From an uncultured Calothrix sp. (GTDB taxonomy: Bacteria > Cyanobacteriota > Cyanobacteriia > Cyanobacteriales > Nostocaceae), in contig CALJJQ010000066.1 of assembly GCA_937973965.1 (NCBI GenBank), forward strand, positions 1 to 64,000: a stretch of DNA of 64,000 bases, in the 5' to 3' direction. Made by a program: the position numbers and the translations under genes. The notes under the pieces are model-generated. The model searched no databases. It saw only the letters and a list, made by a program, of their open reading frames with translations, and was not told the DNA's origin. Every line of letters starts with the position of its first letter. The stretch's first letter is position 1. Shown here piece by piece: positions 26,855-36,592 of this stretch.

Positions 26855-28090
26855 ATGCACAAACAGATTTTTCGATTGGGTTTATCGCTGCTTTTAGTCT
26901 TGTGTGTCACCTTGGGAGCTTGGATTGAACCAGCACATGCTTTGACAGAGGAACAAAAGCTGGTAGCAGAGGTATGGCGAATTGTCAATCGTACCTACCT
27001 CGATGATACGTTTAACCATCAAAACTGGGCAGCGATACGCCAGAAAATTCTGGAAAAGCCCCTCAAGAATCAGGAAAGTGCATATGTGGCGATTCAGAAG
27101 ATGTTAAAGACCCTGGATGACCCCTTTACGCGGTTTTTGAATCCAGAACAATATCGGAGCTTACAGGTCAATACATCCGGTGAACTCACTGGGGTGGGAT
27201 TACAAATTGGTTTAAATCCCCAAACAGGTAAACTAGAAGTTGTTGCTCCCATTCACGGTTCACCGGCTGAAAAAGCTGGTATTTTATCCCGCGATCGCAT
27301 TGTCAAAATTGAAGGTTTTGCCACCGATGAGTTAACCTTGGATGAAGCTGCGGCAAAAATGCGCGGTCCAATTGGCTCGACTGTCACCTTGCGAATCGCG
27401 CGGGAAGGTGAGGATGAGTGGGATGTACAATTAGTTCGCGATCGCATTGCTGTCAATCCTGTAATTGCTCAGTTGCAACCAGGTCAGGGTGGTAAATCCA
27501 TCGGTTATATTCGTCTGACCCAATTTAACGCCAATGCACCAATGGAATTAGCCCATGCTATTTCTAATTTAGAGAAACAAGGTGCAGATGCCTATATTCT
27601 CGATTTACGCAATAATCCTGGTGGACTTCTCCAAGCGGGGGTGGAAATCGCCCGATTATGGTTAGATTCGGGTACAATTGTTTACACAGTCAACCGTCAG
27701 GGAATTCAAGGTAGTTTTGAAGCTTTTGGTCCAGCTTTAACGGATGATCCATTAGTTGTCTTGGTAAATCAAGGTACTGCGAGTGCAAGTGAAATTCTCG
27801 CTGGTGCTTTGAAGGAAAATGGACGTGCTCAATTGGTGGGTGAGAAAACCTTTGGTAAGGGTTTAATTCAGTCCTTATTTGAACTTTCCGACGGTTCCGG
27901 TTTAGCTGTGACGATCGCAAAATACGAAACACCCCTACACCACGACATCCATAAGTTAGGTATCCAACCAGATAAGGAAGTGGGGTCAGAAATGTTAACA
28001 CGGGAGCAAATCGCAACCGCAGACGACCCCCAATATCAAGCAGCAGTGGAAATGTTGACGAAAAACCGTGTGATGCTGGGTGCGGTTTAG
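26855..28090 (+). CDS. ctpA: Carboxyl-terminal processing protease (S41)
   Basis: A 411-residue secreted serine protease. A signal peptide ends near AHALT (about residue 30). A PDZ domain covers about 100-195 (GVGLQIG, AEKAGILSRD), and the S41 domain follows. The catalytic serine lies in GTASASEIL and the lysine in EKTFGKG, with the conserved RNNPGGLL motif before them. In cyanobacteria CtpA trims the C-terminus of the photosystem II D1 precursor in the lumen. CtpB/CtpC paralogues exist, so the exact member is likely but not certain. Confidence 0.88.
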   Translation: MHKQIFRLGLSLLLVLCVTLGAWIEPAHALTEEQKLVAEVWRIVNRTYLDDTFNHQNWAAIRQKILEKPLKNQESAYVAIQKMLKTLDDPFTRFLNPEQYRSLQVNTSGELTGVGLQIGLNPQTGKLEVVAPIHGSPAEKAGILSRDRIVKIEGFATDELTLDEAAAKMRGPIGSTVTLRIAREGEDEWDVQLVRDRIAVNPVIAQLQPGQGGKSIGYIRLTQFNANAPMELAHAISNLEKQGADAYILDLRNNPGGLLQAGVEIARLWLDSGTIVYTVNRQGIQGSFEAFGPALTDDPLVVLVNQGTASASEILAGALKENGRAQLVGEKTFGKGLIQSLFELSDGSGLAVTIAKYETPLHHDIHKLGIQPDKEVGSEMLTREQIATADDPQYQAAVEMLTKNRVMLGAV

Positions 28091-28120
28091 AATACCCCCC
28101 TAGGAACGACCCGTCGCATC

Positions 28121-28147
28121 TAGAGATGACCCGACGGGTCGTCTCTA
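28121..28147. repeat. Dispersed palindrome that supplies a stop codon
   Basis: TAGAGATGACCC pairs with GGGTCGTCTCTA. The TAG stop of the leftward MBL-fold gene (28147-28145) is part of the palindrome arm, and the hairpin also lies 30 bases after the ctpA stop, so it could end both convergent transcripts. Confidence 0.75.
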
Positions 28148-28804
28148 CGTAATATCAATTTCGAGCAATTTTTGGTAGGCGTTGTCGATAACCCGTTGTG
28201 AGCGTAGAAATCCGGTGTTTGCACCTGGACAAATATATTTTAATGTTGTTTGATTAAATTGCTGGCGTAATGCATGTAGGCTATTAATTTGTCGTCGCCA
28301 ATGAAAGGTTTTGGCTGTTCGTATTGGTAATAGTTGACCATTTGGGTCAGGGAGAAGATGTCTACCAGTAAACAATACTCCGCCCAATTCGCCGTAATAT
28401 AAACAGGATGAGCCGGGGGTATGTCCGGGTGTCCAAATCACTCTCATTTGAGGGGTTAAAGTTAATTCGGAACCAAAAGTTGTGACTGGGATGTCTGGAA
28501 GTAGGTATGCTTCCTGCTCTTGGATGACCACCTCACAGGAAAGTTCCGCCTGTAATTTAGCAGTTTGAGCGATCGCGCTACGATGGGTAATAAATAAGTA
28601 CCTTATTCCTCCCTGGGACTGCAAAAAATTGAAAAGATTTACATCTAAAGCTGGACAGTCGATCAACATATTGCCTTCTTTTCCTACAATAAGGTAAGCT
28701 GTCCCTCCAAGTGTCTCCCGATTGGGAGGAAATGCAAAAATCGTATCTAACACCAGCCGTGGTGGCTTTTGTATATGGGTCGGTTCTGAATTTAAAGGGC
28801 ACAT
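28145..28804 (-). CDS. Metallo-beta-lactamase-fold protein lacking metal ligands
   Basis: This 219-residue protein has the MBL fold: MLIDCPALD, LFITHR, VIWTPGHTPGSSCLYY and VLFTGRHLLP. The metal-binding HxHxDH motif is replaced by HRSAIA, and the aspartate of the usual FTGD is an arginine. So at least four of the canonical ligands are missing, and hydrolase activity is unlikely. The C-terminal ICPGANTGFLR is well kept, which suggests selection on the fold. The TAG stop comes from a palindromic repeat. Function unknown. Confidence 0.75.
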   Translation of the reverse strand: MCPLNSEPTHIQKPPRLVLDTIFAFPPNRETLGGTAYLIVGKEGNMLIDCPALDVNLFNFLQSQGGIRYLFITHRSAIAQTAKLQAELSCEVVIQEQEAYLLPDIPVTTFGSELTLTPQMRVIWTPGHTPGSSCLYYGELGGVLFTGRHLLPDPNGQLLPIRTAKTFHWRRQINSLHALRQQFNQTTLKYICPGANTGFLRSQRVIDNAYQKLLEIDIT

Positions 28805-28984
28805 GGGAGAAACTGAATCGGGTTAGTTAAAATTAGAGTATTGAGGGGCGAGGAAGTTGTGGAGTGGAATGTTAAATTCCCAGGCTAAATGTCAGCAATA
28901 AAATGTTGTTCGTGTTTTTGTATTTGTGGAGCTTGGCGAAAAAATTAAGTCCGAACGACATGATTTAAAATTTGTGAAGATAAA

Positions 28985-30469
28985 ATGGAATTTTTGTTTC
29001 TCCTGATATTAAGTATATTTACTTATCTGTTGGTGCAGCGAACTGTAGGGCGAGTCACCAAAACTCCCGTTTGGTTGTTATGGTTGGTTTTGATGTTGCC
29101 GTTGATTCTCTGGACTGTGATGACCAGTGTGTATCAAACCAATCAGCTACCTCCTCGTGCTTTAGGTGTGATGCTCTGGTCATTAATTATTTGCCCCATT
29201 TTGTACTGGTTTTTGTTTCAGTTAGGACGGCGATCGCTATCTGATACGCAGGTAGCATCACAGGTGATCGCATCGGACACTGATGTTAATCCTACCCCAG
29301 AAACTTCCCCTCCGGTACGACCTATTAGCGCAGGAGAGGAAACTCAATTACGCAATTGTTTCCCCTGGTCAGTATTTTATTTGCAGGATATTGAATACCG
29401 TCCCCAAGCAATTATTTGTCGCGGACAGTTACGTGGTCAACCCGATACCGCATATCAACGTATACAAGAGAATGTGAGGGAACAATTTGGCGATCGCTTT
29501 GTGGTGATGTTGCAGGAAGATTTAAATGGCAAGCCTTTTTTCGCTTTAGTTCCCAACACCACACTGGCTAAATCCTATGGTGATAGCTCGCAAAAGTTAA
29601 CAAATATACCTTTGGCTTTAGGGTTATTAGGTGTGACTCTAATTACCACAGCTTTTGTGGGGTTAAGATTTGCCAATGTGAGTGCGGAACAACTACAACA
29701 GAATCCTGATAATTGGTTATTGGGTTTATCCTACGCCATTTCCCTGATGGTGATTCTTGGTTGCCATGAAATGGGACACTATCTAACGGCAAAACTTTAT
29801 CGGATTCGCTCCACTCTGCCCTATTTTATTCCCATTCCCTTTTTCCTGGGTACTTTTGGCGCTTTCATCCAAATGCGTAGTCCTTTCCCCAATCGTAAAG
29901 CGTTGTTTGATGTCAGCTTTGCTGGACCAATTGTTGGTTTGATAGCCACTTTACCATTTCTGATTTGGGGTTTATCCAATTCGCAAATTGTCACCTTGGG
30001 TGATAGATCACCAATCTTTGATTTTAATGCCTTTAATCCCAGAAATTCTCTGCTGTTTGCCCTGATTGCCAAATCAGTGTGGGGAAACCAATTAGTCGCG
30101 GGTAACGGACTCAATCTCCATCCAGTGGCGATCGCGGGATTACTGGGATTAATTATTACAGCATTAAATTTAATGCCTGTAGGTCAATTGGATGGGGGAC
30201 ACATTATCCACGCTATGTTTGGACAACGTAATGCAATTATTATTGGCCAAATCACACGATTTTTATTACTCTTACTGTCTTTAGTACAACGGGAGTATTT
30301 TATTTGGGCGATTATTCTGTTGTTTTTCCCCCTTTTGGATGAACCTGCACTCAATGATGTCACCGAACTGGATAATCGACGTGATACCTTGGGTTTAATG
30401 GCTATGGCTTTATTAATTGCGATTGTTCTACCCCTACCTACTCCTTTAGGGAGATTGTTAAATATTTAA
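28985..30469 (+). CDS. Site-2 protease family membrane metalloprotease (M50)
   Basis: A 494-residue integral membrane protease. Two or three helices open the protein, then a soluble domain (about 110-195), then a membrane core with the zinc motif HEMGHY at about 260-265 and the third ligand in MPVGQLDGGH (about 397-406). The family resembles plant EGY/cyanobacterial M50 proteases that cleave within membranes. A central GAFIQMRSPFPNR loop is typical of this cyanobacterial group. The substrate is unknown. It is preceded by the divergent MBL-fold gene. Confidence 0.88.
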   Translation: MEFLFLLILSIFTYLLVQRTVGRVTKTPVWLLWLVLMLPLILWTVMTSVYQTNQLPPRALGVMLWSLIICPILYWFLFQLGRRSLSDTQVASQVIASDTDVNPTPETSPPVRPISAGEETQLRNCFPWSVFYLQDIEYRPQAIICRGQLRGQPDTAYQRIQENVREQFGDRFVVMLQEDLNGKPFFALVPNTTLAKSYGDSSQKLTNIPLALGLLGVTLITTAFVGLRFANVSAEQLQQNPDNWLLGLSYAISLMVILGCHEMGHYLTAKLYRIRSTLPYFIPIPFFLGTFGAFIQMRSPFPNRKALFDVSFAGPIVGLIATLPFLIWGLSNSQIVTLGDRSPIFDFNAFNPRNSLLFALIAKSVWGNQLVAGNGLNLHPVAIAGLLGLIITALNLMPVGQLDGGHIIHAMFGQRNAIIIGQITRFLLLLLSLVQREYFIWAIILLFFPLLDEPALNDVTELDNRRDTLGLMAMALLIAIVLPLPTPLGRLLNI

Positions 30470-30510
30470 AGGAAGTCAGGTTTTTAGCTGAAATCTTTGC
30501 AGAAAAAAAT

Positions 30511-30592
30511 ATTTGGCAATACATCTAGAATCTGAGACGCAATATACGCAATATATTTGGCAATGCATCCTAGAATCTGAGACGCAATATAT
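30511..30592. repeat. Tandem duplication of a 37-base segment
   Basis: TTTGGCAATACATCTAGAA at about 30511 recurs as TTTGGCAATGCATCCTAGAA at about 30556, each followed by TCTGAGACGCAATATA. The second unit continues into a complete palindrome. Confidence 0.6.
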
Positions 30593-30603
30593 TGCGTCTC
30601 TAC
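30579..30603. repeat. Dispersed palindrome (CAATATATTG core) supplying a stop codon
   Basis: GAGACGCAATA pairs with TATTGCGTCTC. The TAG stop of the leftward lyase gene (30602-30600) is read from the GTAGAGACG arm on the minus strand. Confidence 0.75.
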
Positions 30604-31136
30604 GTCGATTCTGCTACCTGCGATCGCGTTTTTGGTGGTACTCCCATGCGAATTTCTGAGGTAAATGCTGTATTCATCACCCTATTTGCGTGTTTGAGGG
30701 TGCTTACCCGCATCCGCAAGTTATCACTGGCAAACCATAATCTTTCTTCAGAGACGATTTGCTCTGCTGTCAAGGTTAATGTTAAGGCTTGATCTTCACC
30801 TAATTTATACTCACCGATTTGGGATTGATTGCTAAATAGGATTTTTCCCGCATTCACTAGATCCAAATTTGGAACAGCAACCATAATCATGGAGCCAACA
30901 TTTTTTTGATTGAGTCGGGTTGTATCGTTCCATGTTAATTTCAAAGCCAACAAACCCTGACTTGGTTGGATATTATGGGTTTCACACAAACTCAACACCT
31001 CAGCATGACCACCGTCCAAGCGATCAATCAAAATTTCTGATTTCGACTCGATGGACTTTTGAGTTGTTAATTCATGTTTGGTACGGTGAGCAAACCATTT
31101 ACCTGTACTCAAGTCAAAGAACTTTTCAATATTCAT
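30600..31136 (-). CDS. Phycobiliprotein lyase, CpcS/CpeS family
   Basis: The product is 178 residues from ATG 31136, which starts with MNIEKFFDLSTGKWFAHRT as in CpcS/CpeS lyases; an 11-residue longer frame (from 31169) looks spurious. These lipocalin-like proteins attach bilins to Cys82-type sites of phycobiliproteins. The family marks EERLWFASDNLRMR and TSEIRMG are present. The HEAT-repeat gene lies upstream on the same strand, and cpeBA lies 3.6 kb away, so phycoerythrin may be its client. Bilin and subunit preference cannot be read from sequence. Confidence 0.82.
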   Translation of the reverse strand: MNIEKFFDLSTGKWFAHRTKHELTTQKSIESKSEILIDRLDGGHAEVLSLCETHNIQPSQGLLALKLTWNDTTRLNQKNVGSMIMVAVPNLDLVNAGKILFSNQSQIGEYKLGEDQALTLTLTAEQIVSEERLWFASDNLRMRVSTLKHANRVMNTAFTSEIRMGVPPKTRSQVAEST

Positions 31137-31181
31137 ATTTTTAATCAGTCGTTTTTCAAAAATTACCATATTTGTTGGGCA

Positions 31182-31210
31182 GTAGAGACGACCCGTCGGG
31201 TCGTCTCTAC
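31182..31210. repeat. Perfect 29-base dispersed palindrome
   Basis: GTAGAGACGACCCG and CGGGTCGTCTCTAC flank a single T. It lies between the HEAT-repeat gene (stop at 31233) and the lyase gene, so it could affect read-through from one to the other. Confidence 0.85.
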
Positions 31211-31232
31211 GGGGAATCGGGGGATAGTTTCC

Positions 31233-31919
31233 CTATTCCTCCACCTGATACCCGGAATCAGCTAGTCGCTGTAGGGAGATGCGAGCGGATTCGGATACGT
31301 GGTGATGGCTATCTTTGGCAAGAAATTTCAGTGCAGAAACGCTTTTCGGTGTGGGTAAATTACCTAATGCTTCTGCTAATCTTTGTCTGACTAACCAATC
31401 CTCCGACTGCGCAAACCTCAAAATTGCATCCACAGAACTCACATCGCGAATTTCCCCTAAAGCTGCGATCGCTGCTTGTTGAATCACGACTTCGCTGCTA
31501 TCTAAGGCACTCAACAGGGCTTCGCGGGCACGAGGGTCTTTAATATTACCTAAAGCGACGGCAGCACTAAACCGGACTAACCAGCTTGTGTCTTCATAAA
31601 ATGCGCGGTTTAAGACTTCAAATGCCCGATTGTCTTCTAGGTATCCTAAAGCACCTGCTGCATCCGCACGAATACTATAATCAGGGTCTGATTCCAGGAT
31701 ATTGACGAGAATCGGATAGGATTCATTGGTTTGTTTGATTCCCAGAGCAAATACTGCCATTGCTCGGATTTGCAGGGATTCGTCGTACAATACCTTTTTG
31801 ATCAAAGGTAAAGCATCTTCAGCCGGGACATCTCGCAATGAAGCCAAAGCCACCATGCGATCGCGCAGATTGGGGCTTTCTAGTTGGGTGGAAAGTTCTT
31901 CTAAGCTGGGAATTGCCAT
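31233..31919 (-). CDS. HEAT-repeat protein, phycobilisome lyase/NblB type
   Basis: A 228-residue protein made of about six HEAT repeats of 31 residues (for example VRFSAAVALGNIKDPRA and VIQQAAIAALGEIRDVS). Proteins of this kind in cyanobacteria include CpcE/F and CpeY/Z-type bilin lyases or chaperones and the phycobilisome-degradation factor NblB; size fits NblB or a CpeZ-like protein. The neighbouring CpcS/CpeS-family lyase supports a phycobiliprotein-related role. Which one it is remains open. Confidence 0.78.
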   Translation of the reverse strand: MAIPSLEELSTQLESPNLRDRMVALASLRDVPAEDALPLIKKVLYDESLQIRAMAVFALGIKQTNESYPILVNILESDPDYSIRADAAGALGYLEDNRAFEVLNRAFYEDTSWLVRFSAAVALGNIKDPRAREALLSALDSSEVVIQQAAIAALGEIRDVSSVDAILRFAQSEDWLVRQRLAEALGNLPTPKSVSALKFLAKDSHHHVSESARISLQRLADSGYQVEE

Positions 31920-32029
31920 TCGGTTTTCAGTGCATTTGGAATTCGCATTTTTATATATCTACATCTTAAGTCCTCTGGCGATTTTAGTGGCGCTGTTTAC
32001 CAAAGAAGGAAGCCTTAAGATAATTCGTA

Positions 32030-32165
32030 ATTTGTAATAGCCTGCGGCAACGCTTCGCGTACGTAATAGCCTACGGCAAGCCGCTTCACGTCTATGTAAT
32101 TTGTAATACCTGATACGCGGGAAGCGAGCTACGTAATAAACTGTGGCAACGCTTCTTGTAGGTAA
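32030..32165. repeat. Repeat cluster (GCAACGCTTCGCGTACGTAATAG type), left copy
   Basis: Alternating blocks of TACGTAATAGCCT, GGCAAGCCGCTTC and GGCAACGCTTC. The reverse complement of much of this cluster occurs at 44017-44120, making an inverted pair about 12 kb apart. Confidence 0.65.
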
Positions 32166-32175
32166 TATTTCCTTA

Positions 32176-33624
32176 TTAGTGTGTTTTTCTTTGTGCCAAT
32201 TTCATCATGATTTCTGCGTGCATTTCCCTAGTAATTGGGTAAAAGTAGGTTAACACACAACCAGCAATTAAGAGGATAACCGGAATCGGGCCAACAACGG
32301 TGCGAATTGCTTGCAGGGCTGATTCTGGCTGAACAGGTATGGTGGGACTTCCGGGGATTCTTTCCTGGAATCCAGATGCTTCTAGGACTAAACCGACTAA
32401 AAATAAACCGAAGGCTAAACCAAATTTTTGTAACAGTACCATAAATCCGTAAAAAATGCCTTCCCGTCGTTGTCCGGTTTGCAATTCATCTAATTCAATT
32501 ATGTCAGGCATCATTGACCAGGGTACTAAATAGGCTGTGGATACACCTGCACCGGCTAATACGGCCAATACATACATGAAACCAATTTGTCCCGGTCGTA
32601 AAAAATATAACCCGACTGCAGCAATCATCCACAGCATCATACCGAGAAAATAAACGATTTTTTTGCCAACTTTTTTGCTGAAAATTCCCCAGATAAATAA
32701 CATGCATAGGGCTGTTCCCTGTACCCCAATTAGTACCGTTGGGACATCAGCTTCCCGTAGTTCCATGCAGTTGACGATAAAATAGGGTAGGGTGCTGGCG
32801 GTAATTTGTAATGCTAACCAGGAAAATAGGTAAATGCCAATCACAAATAAAAAAGGACGATTGCGAAAGGCGATTTTAAATTGATCGATGATGGGAATTT
32901 CCGCAGTGGTATCCTGATTTTGGGTGCGTTGAGCTTCAAAAGCCAAAATGCGATCGCGGGTTCCATACACGCACCAAAGTAGGGAGAGGGTGGCAATTAC
33001 TCCACACACCACCGCTAAAATGACATACTGGGATTGGCGATTGGTAATTAGGCTGAAAATTACCTGTGCCAATATCAGGGAAACAATGCTACCACCGATG
33101 GAAAAGGCAAAGCGAAAGCTATTTAAGCTAGTACGCTCGTCATAATCCTGCGTCAATTCCGGTGTCATCGCTGTATAGGGCAAATTGACAACGGTATAAA
33201 ATACCTGGGAAATCAACCCAATCACAATATAGTACATAAATAAACCCCAAATATTTATCTGGGGATTGGTACTAAATTGCGGTACAATCCATTGCAATAC
33301 GAATGTAATTCCAAAGGGAACTGCTCCATACAACAACCACGGTAAACGTCGTCCCCATCGTTTTGATTGGGTTCTATCCGTAAGTACACCCACCATTGGA
33401 TCATTGACCGCATCCCAAATTTTCCCCACCATCAAAATACTACCAGCTAAAGCCGGAGGGATTCCCGCCACATTGGTAAAGAAAACCATTAAAAAGAAAC
33501 TGGAAATATTCGCAGTCATGGCAGGTCCTAAATCCCCTGCACCATAGGCTAACTTTAACCAAAAACTGAGTTTATCCCTTGTGTTGACACCCTGTTGATG
33601 AATATCTGATGGTAAATCATTCAT
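32176..33624 (-). CDS. GPH family sugar:cation symporter (MFS)
   Basis: A 482-residue transporter with about twelve membrane helices. The glycoside-pentoside-hexuronide signature is clear: YGAGDLGPA near residue 28, KIWDAVNDPMVGVLTDRT with the cation-binding aspartates at about 68-85, and KRWGRRLPW after it. It should import a glycoside or sugar with sodium or protons. It is divergent from the phosphoribosyltransferase gene with 67 bases between, so the two probably share a control region. The sugar is unknown. Confidence 0.86.
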   Translation of the reverse strand: MNDLPSDIHQQGVNTRDKLSFWLKLAYGAGDLGPAMTANISSFFLMVFFTNVAGIPPALAGSILMVGKIWDAVNDPMVGVLTDRTQSKRWGRRLPWLLYGAVPFGITFVLQWIVPQFSTNPQINIWGLFMYYIVIGLISQVFYTVVNLPYTAMTPELTQDYDERTSLNSFRFAFSIGGSIVSLILAQVIFSLITNRQSQYVILAVVCGVIATLSLLWCVYGTRDRILAFEAQRTQNQDTTAEIPIIDQFKIAFRNRPFLFVIGIYLFSWLALQITASTLPYFIVNCMELREADVPTVLIGVQGTALCMLFIWGIFSKKVGKKIVYFLGMMLWMIAAVGLYFLRPGQIGFMYVLAVLAGAGVSTAYLVPWSMMPDIIELDELQTGQRREGIFYGFMVLLQKFGLAFGLFLVGLVLEASGFQERIPGSPTIPVQPESALQAIRTVVGPIPVILLIAGCVLTYFYPITREMHAEIMMKLAQRKTH

Positions 33625-33691
33625 ACTACTTCAAGCTCAGATACAATAATAACTTTGGTACTCACGCTTACTACCCATCAAACAATCCGCT

Positions 33692-34258
33692 ATGGCAGAC
33701 CTATACGTTTCTTGGTCAGATTATCATCAAAAAATTGAAAAGTTGGCCGCTCGGATTTACACATCTGGGTGGCAATTCAATCAAATTGTCTGTCTTGCAC
33801 GGGGGGGACTGCGGATTGGCGATATTCTCTCGCGTATTTACCATCAGCCCTTGGCAATTCTCGCTACATCATCTTACAGTGGTGCAGGCAAGCAAGAAAG
33901 AGGAAATTTAAAATTCGCCAAACATCTGACCATGACATCGACTCATCTCGGCTCAAAAATTCTCCTGGTAGATGATTTAGTCGATTCTGGTATCACTCTC
34001 CAAGAAACCATCCCCTGGTTACATCAGTATAGCGAATCCCCGATTGAAGATATTCGCTCTGCTGTTATTTGGTATAAATCTTGTTCCGTAATTGAACCCG
34101 ATTACTATGTGGATTATTTACATGATAATCCGTGGATTCATCAACCCTTTGAACCCTATGAAATGACTAATCCGGCCGATTTAGCCGCTAAATACGCCCT
34201 GGATGACAATTTAGAAATGACGCGATCGCAGTACGAAGTCAGCCGTAATTACTCATAA
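33692..34258 (+). CDS. Phosphoribosyltransferase-domain protein
   Basis: A 188-residue type I phosphoribosyltransferase. The diphosphate-ribose loop ILLVDDLVDSGITL (about 90-103) and the CLARGGLRIGD loop (about 34-44) are complete. The fold and length are like xanthine-guanine or hypoxanthine phosphoribosyltransferases, with a longer C-terminal hood ending in PFEPYE. It would convert a purine base and PRPP to a nucleotide. The base specificity is not certain. Confidence 0.82.
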   Translation: MADLYVSWSDYHQKIEKLAARIYTSGWQFNQIVCLARGGLRIGDILSRIYHQPLAILATSSYSGAGKQERGNLKFAKHLTMTSTHLGSKILLVDDLVDSGITLQETIPWLHQYSESPIEDIRSAVIWYKSCSVIEPDYYVDYLHDNPWIHQPFEPYEMTNPADLAAKYALDDNLEMTRSQYEVSRNYS

Positions 34259-34356
34259 TACTAGGTACTGCCCTATTGTCATTTTTTGCACAGTACATGA
34301 GAATTGTTCTGCCAAAGATTAAGTTTTGTCACAAAAATGATGGCAACATGGCAACA

Positions 34357-34423
34357 TGTAGAGACGCGATATATCGCGTTTCTAAATCCAATAAATCAAT
34401 TTCATACATCAAATCAGCAACGC
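34357..34423. mobile_element. Half copy (right part) of the GGCGTTGCTGAAT MITE
   Basis: Begins at the internal palindrome (GTAGAGACGCGATATATCGC) and continues to ATTTCATACATCAAATCAG and CAACGCC, matching the right half of the complete copy at 59621-59730. Confidence 0.7.
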
Positions 34424-34463
34424 CTAAAATTTTCGTTAAATGGCATTACACAACAAAGATAGG

Positions 34464-34490
34464 GTAGAGACGCGACATGTCCCATCTCTA
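34464..34490. repeat. Dispersed palindrome copy, imperfect
   Basis: GTAGAGACGCGACATGTC followed by CCATCTCTA. A degenerate member of the palindrome family in the cpeB upstream region. Confidence 0.6.
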
Positions 34491-34702
34491 TTCGTATTGT
34501 AAACCAATATAATCCCTTCAGCAATACACGTGTATTATTTTATATTCAGTTATCCCCAGCAGACCCCGAAATATTACAGATTATTACTTTCTTTCTCATA
34601 GAGAAGACGACGGTCCCCCCCTTCGCCTATGTTTTCTAACATGGGTTACTTGAAAACAATTTCAAGAACTCAGTCAAAAATATCCGCCATTTGTTTTTGT
34701 GA

Positions 34703-35254
<552 letters not shown>

Positions 35255-35319
35255 TTGATTTGTAACTATCCACAAGACGAAGTGTGTTGACAGAATTACT
35301 TCCTGTTTACACCTTGTAG

Positions 35320-35865
<546 letters not shown>

Positions 35866-36156
35866 TTAGTTGTTGCGGTAGTTATAAAATCTTGTAGTTA
35901 TGTAGTTTGACTAGATAATTACATTTGCTAAGGGGATAGTGCTGATTGTTGAATTGGAGTTGTGAGTTTAACTGTCGGTACGATCCACTTAGCTTCCAGA
36001 TTGGTGGTCATGTTATTGGTACATCTTATCATTGGCTTTTCATCCTTGTCGGTTGTAGAGGATGGAAATTTTTTTGTTTTTGAGAATTGCTTGTCCCCTA
36101 TTTACCACTGGATATAATTTCCTCTCTTGAGTAGTATTAACTACAAAGAGATAGTC

Positions 36157-36570
36157 ATGTTTGTTGTTGATATGACAGTGGAAAAATGTAGTCAAAACCA
36201 AAATCAAGTTGATTTGGTAGAGAAACCAAGTTGGAATCAAATTGAAAAGGGAATCCGAGAATTAGATGGGAAAAATCAAACCCTAGTAACACTAGGTATA
36301 AATGATGATACATATATGAGTATTGGAGGTGGGGAAAATAAATATATCGTCACAGCTACATTCGATAATTTTAATTTTTACGTCTTAATTGATTCAGCCA
36401 AATCACAACAAATCGATACATTAGTCGTTGGTAGACAAAAGGGAAATTATCCAGAGAATCAGTGTGTAGATTTATTGCACTGTTTACTAGCAGCGAGAAC
36501 GTTTACAGAAGCAGGGAAACTCAATGATTTATTAACCTGGGAAGAAGATAAGCTATTAGCACCTGTGTGA
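36157..36570 (+). CDS. Imm1 family immunity-like protein
   Basis: From ATG 36157 the product has 137 residues (a TTG 30 bases upstream would add ten). It has the Imm1 pattern: PSWNQIEKGIRELDG, LVTLGINDDTYMSIGGG and a late tryptophan in LLTWEED. Imm1 proteins usually neutralise a polymorphic or contact-dependent toxin, but no toxin gene is nearby. Many cyanobacterial Imm1 copies stand alone, so a different role is possible. It follows cpeA by about 290 bases. Confidence 0.6.
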   Translation: MFVVDMTVEKCSQNQNQVDLVEKPSWNQIEKGIRELDGKNQTLVTLGINDDTYMSIGGGENKYIVTATFDNFNFYVLIDSAKSQQIDTLVVGRQKGNYPENQCVDLLHCLLAARTFTEAGKLNDLLTWEEDKLLAPV

Positions 36571-36592
36571 TTTGACCGGCAATTTTTTATCC

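Noticed and set aside
30592-30792. Plus-strand frame inside the lyase gene
   Set aside because: It is antisense to a gene with a clear family match.
36127-36156. TTG start ten codons upstream in the Imm1-type gene
   Set aside because: ATG 36157 has an AAAGAG site at suitable distance and begins closer to the conserved region.
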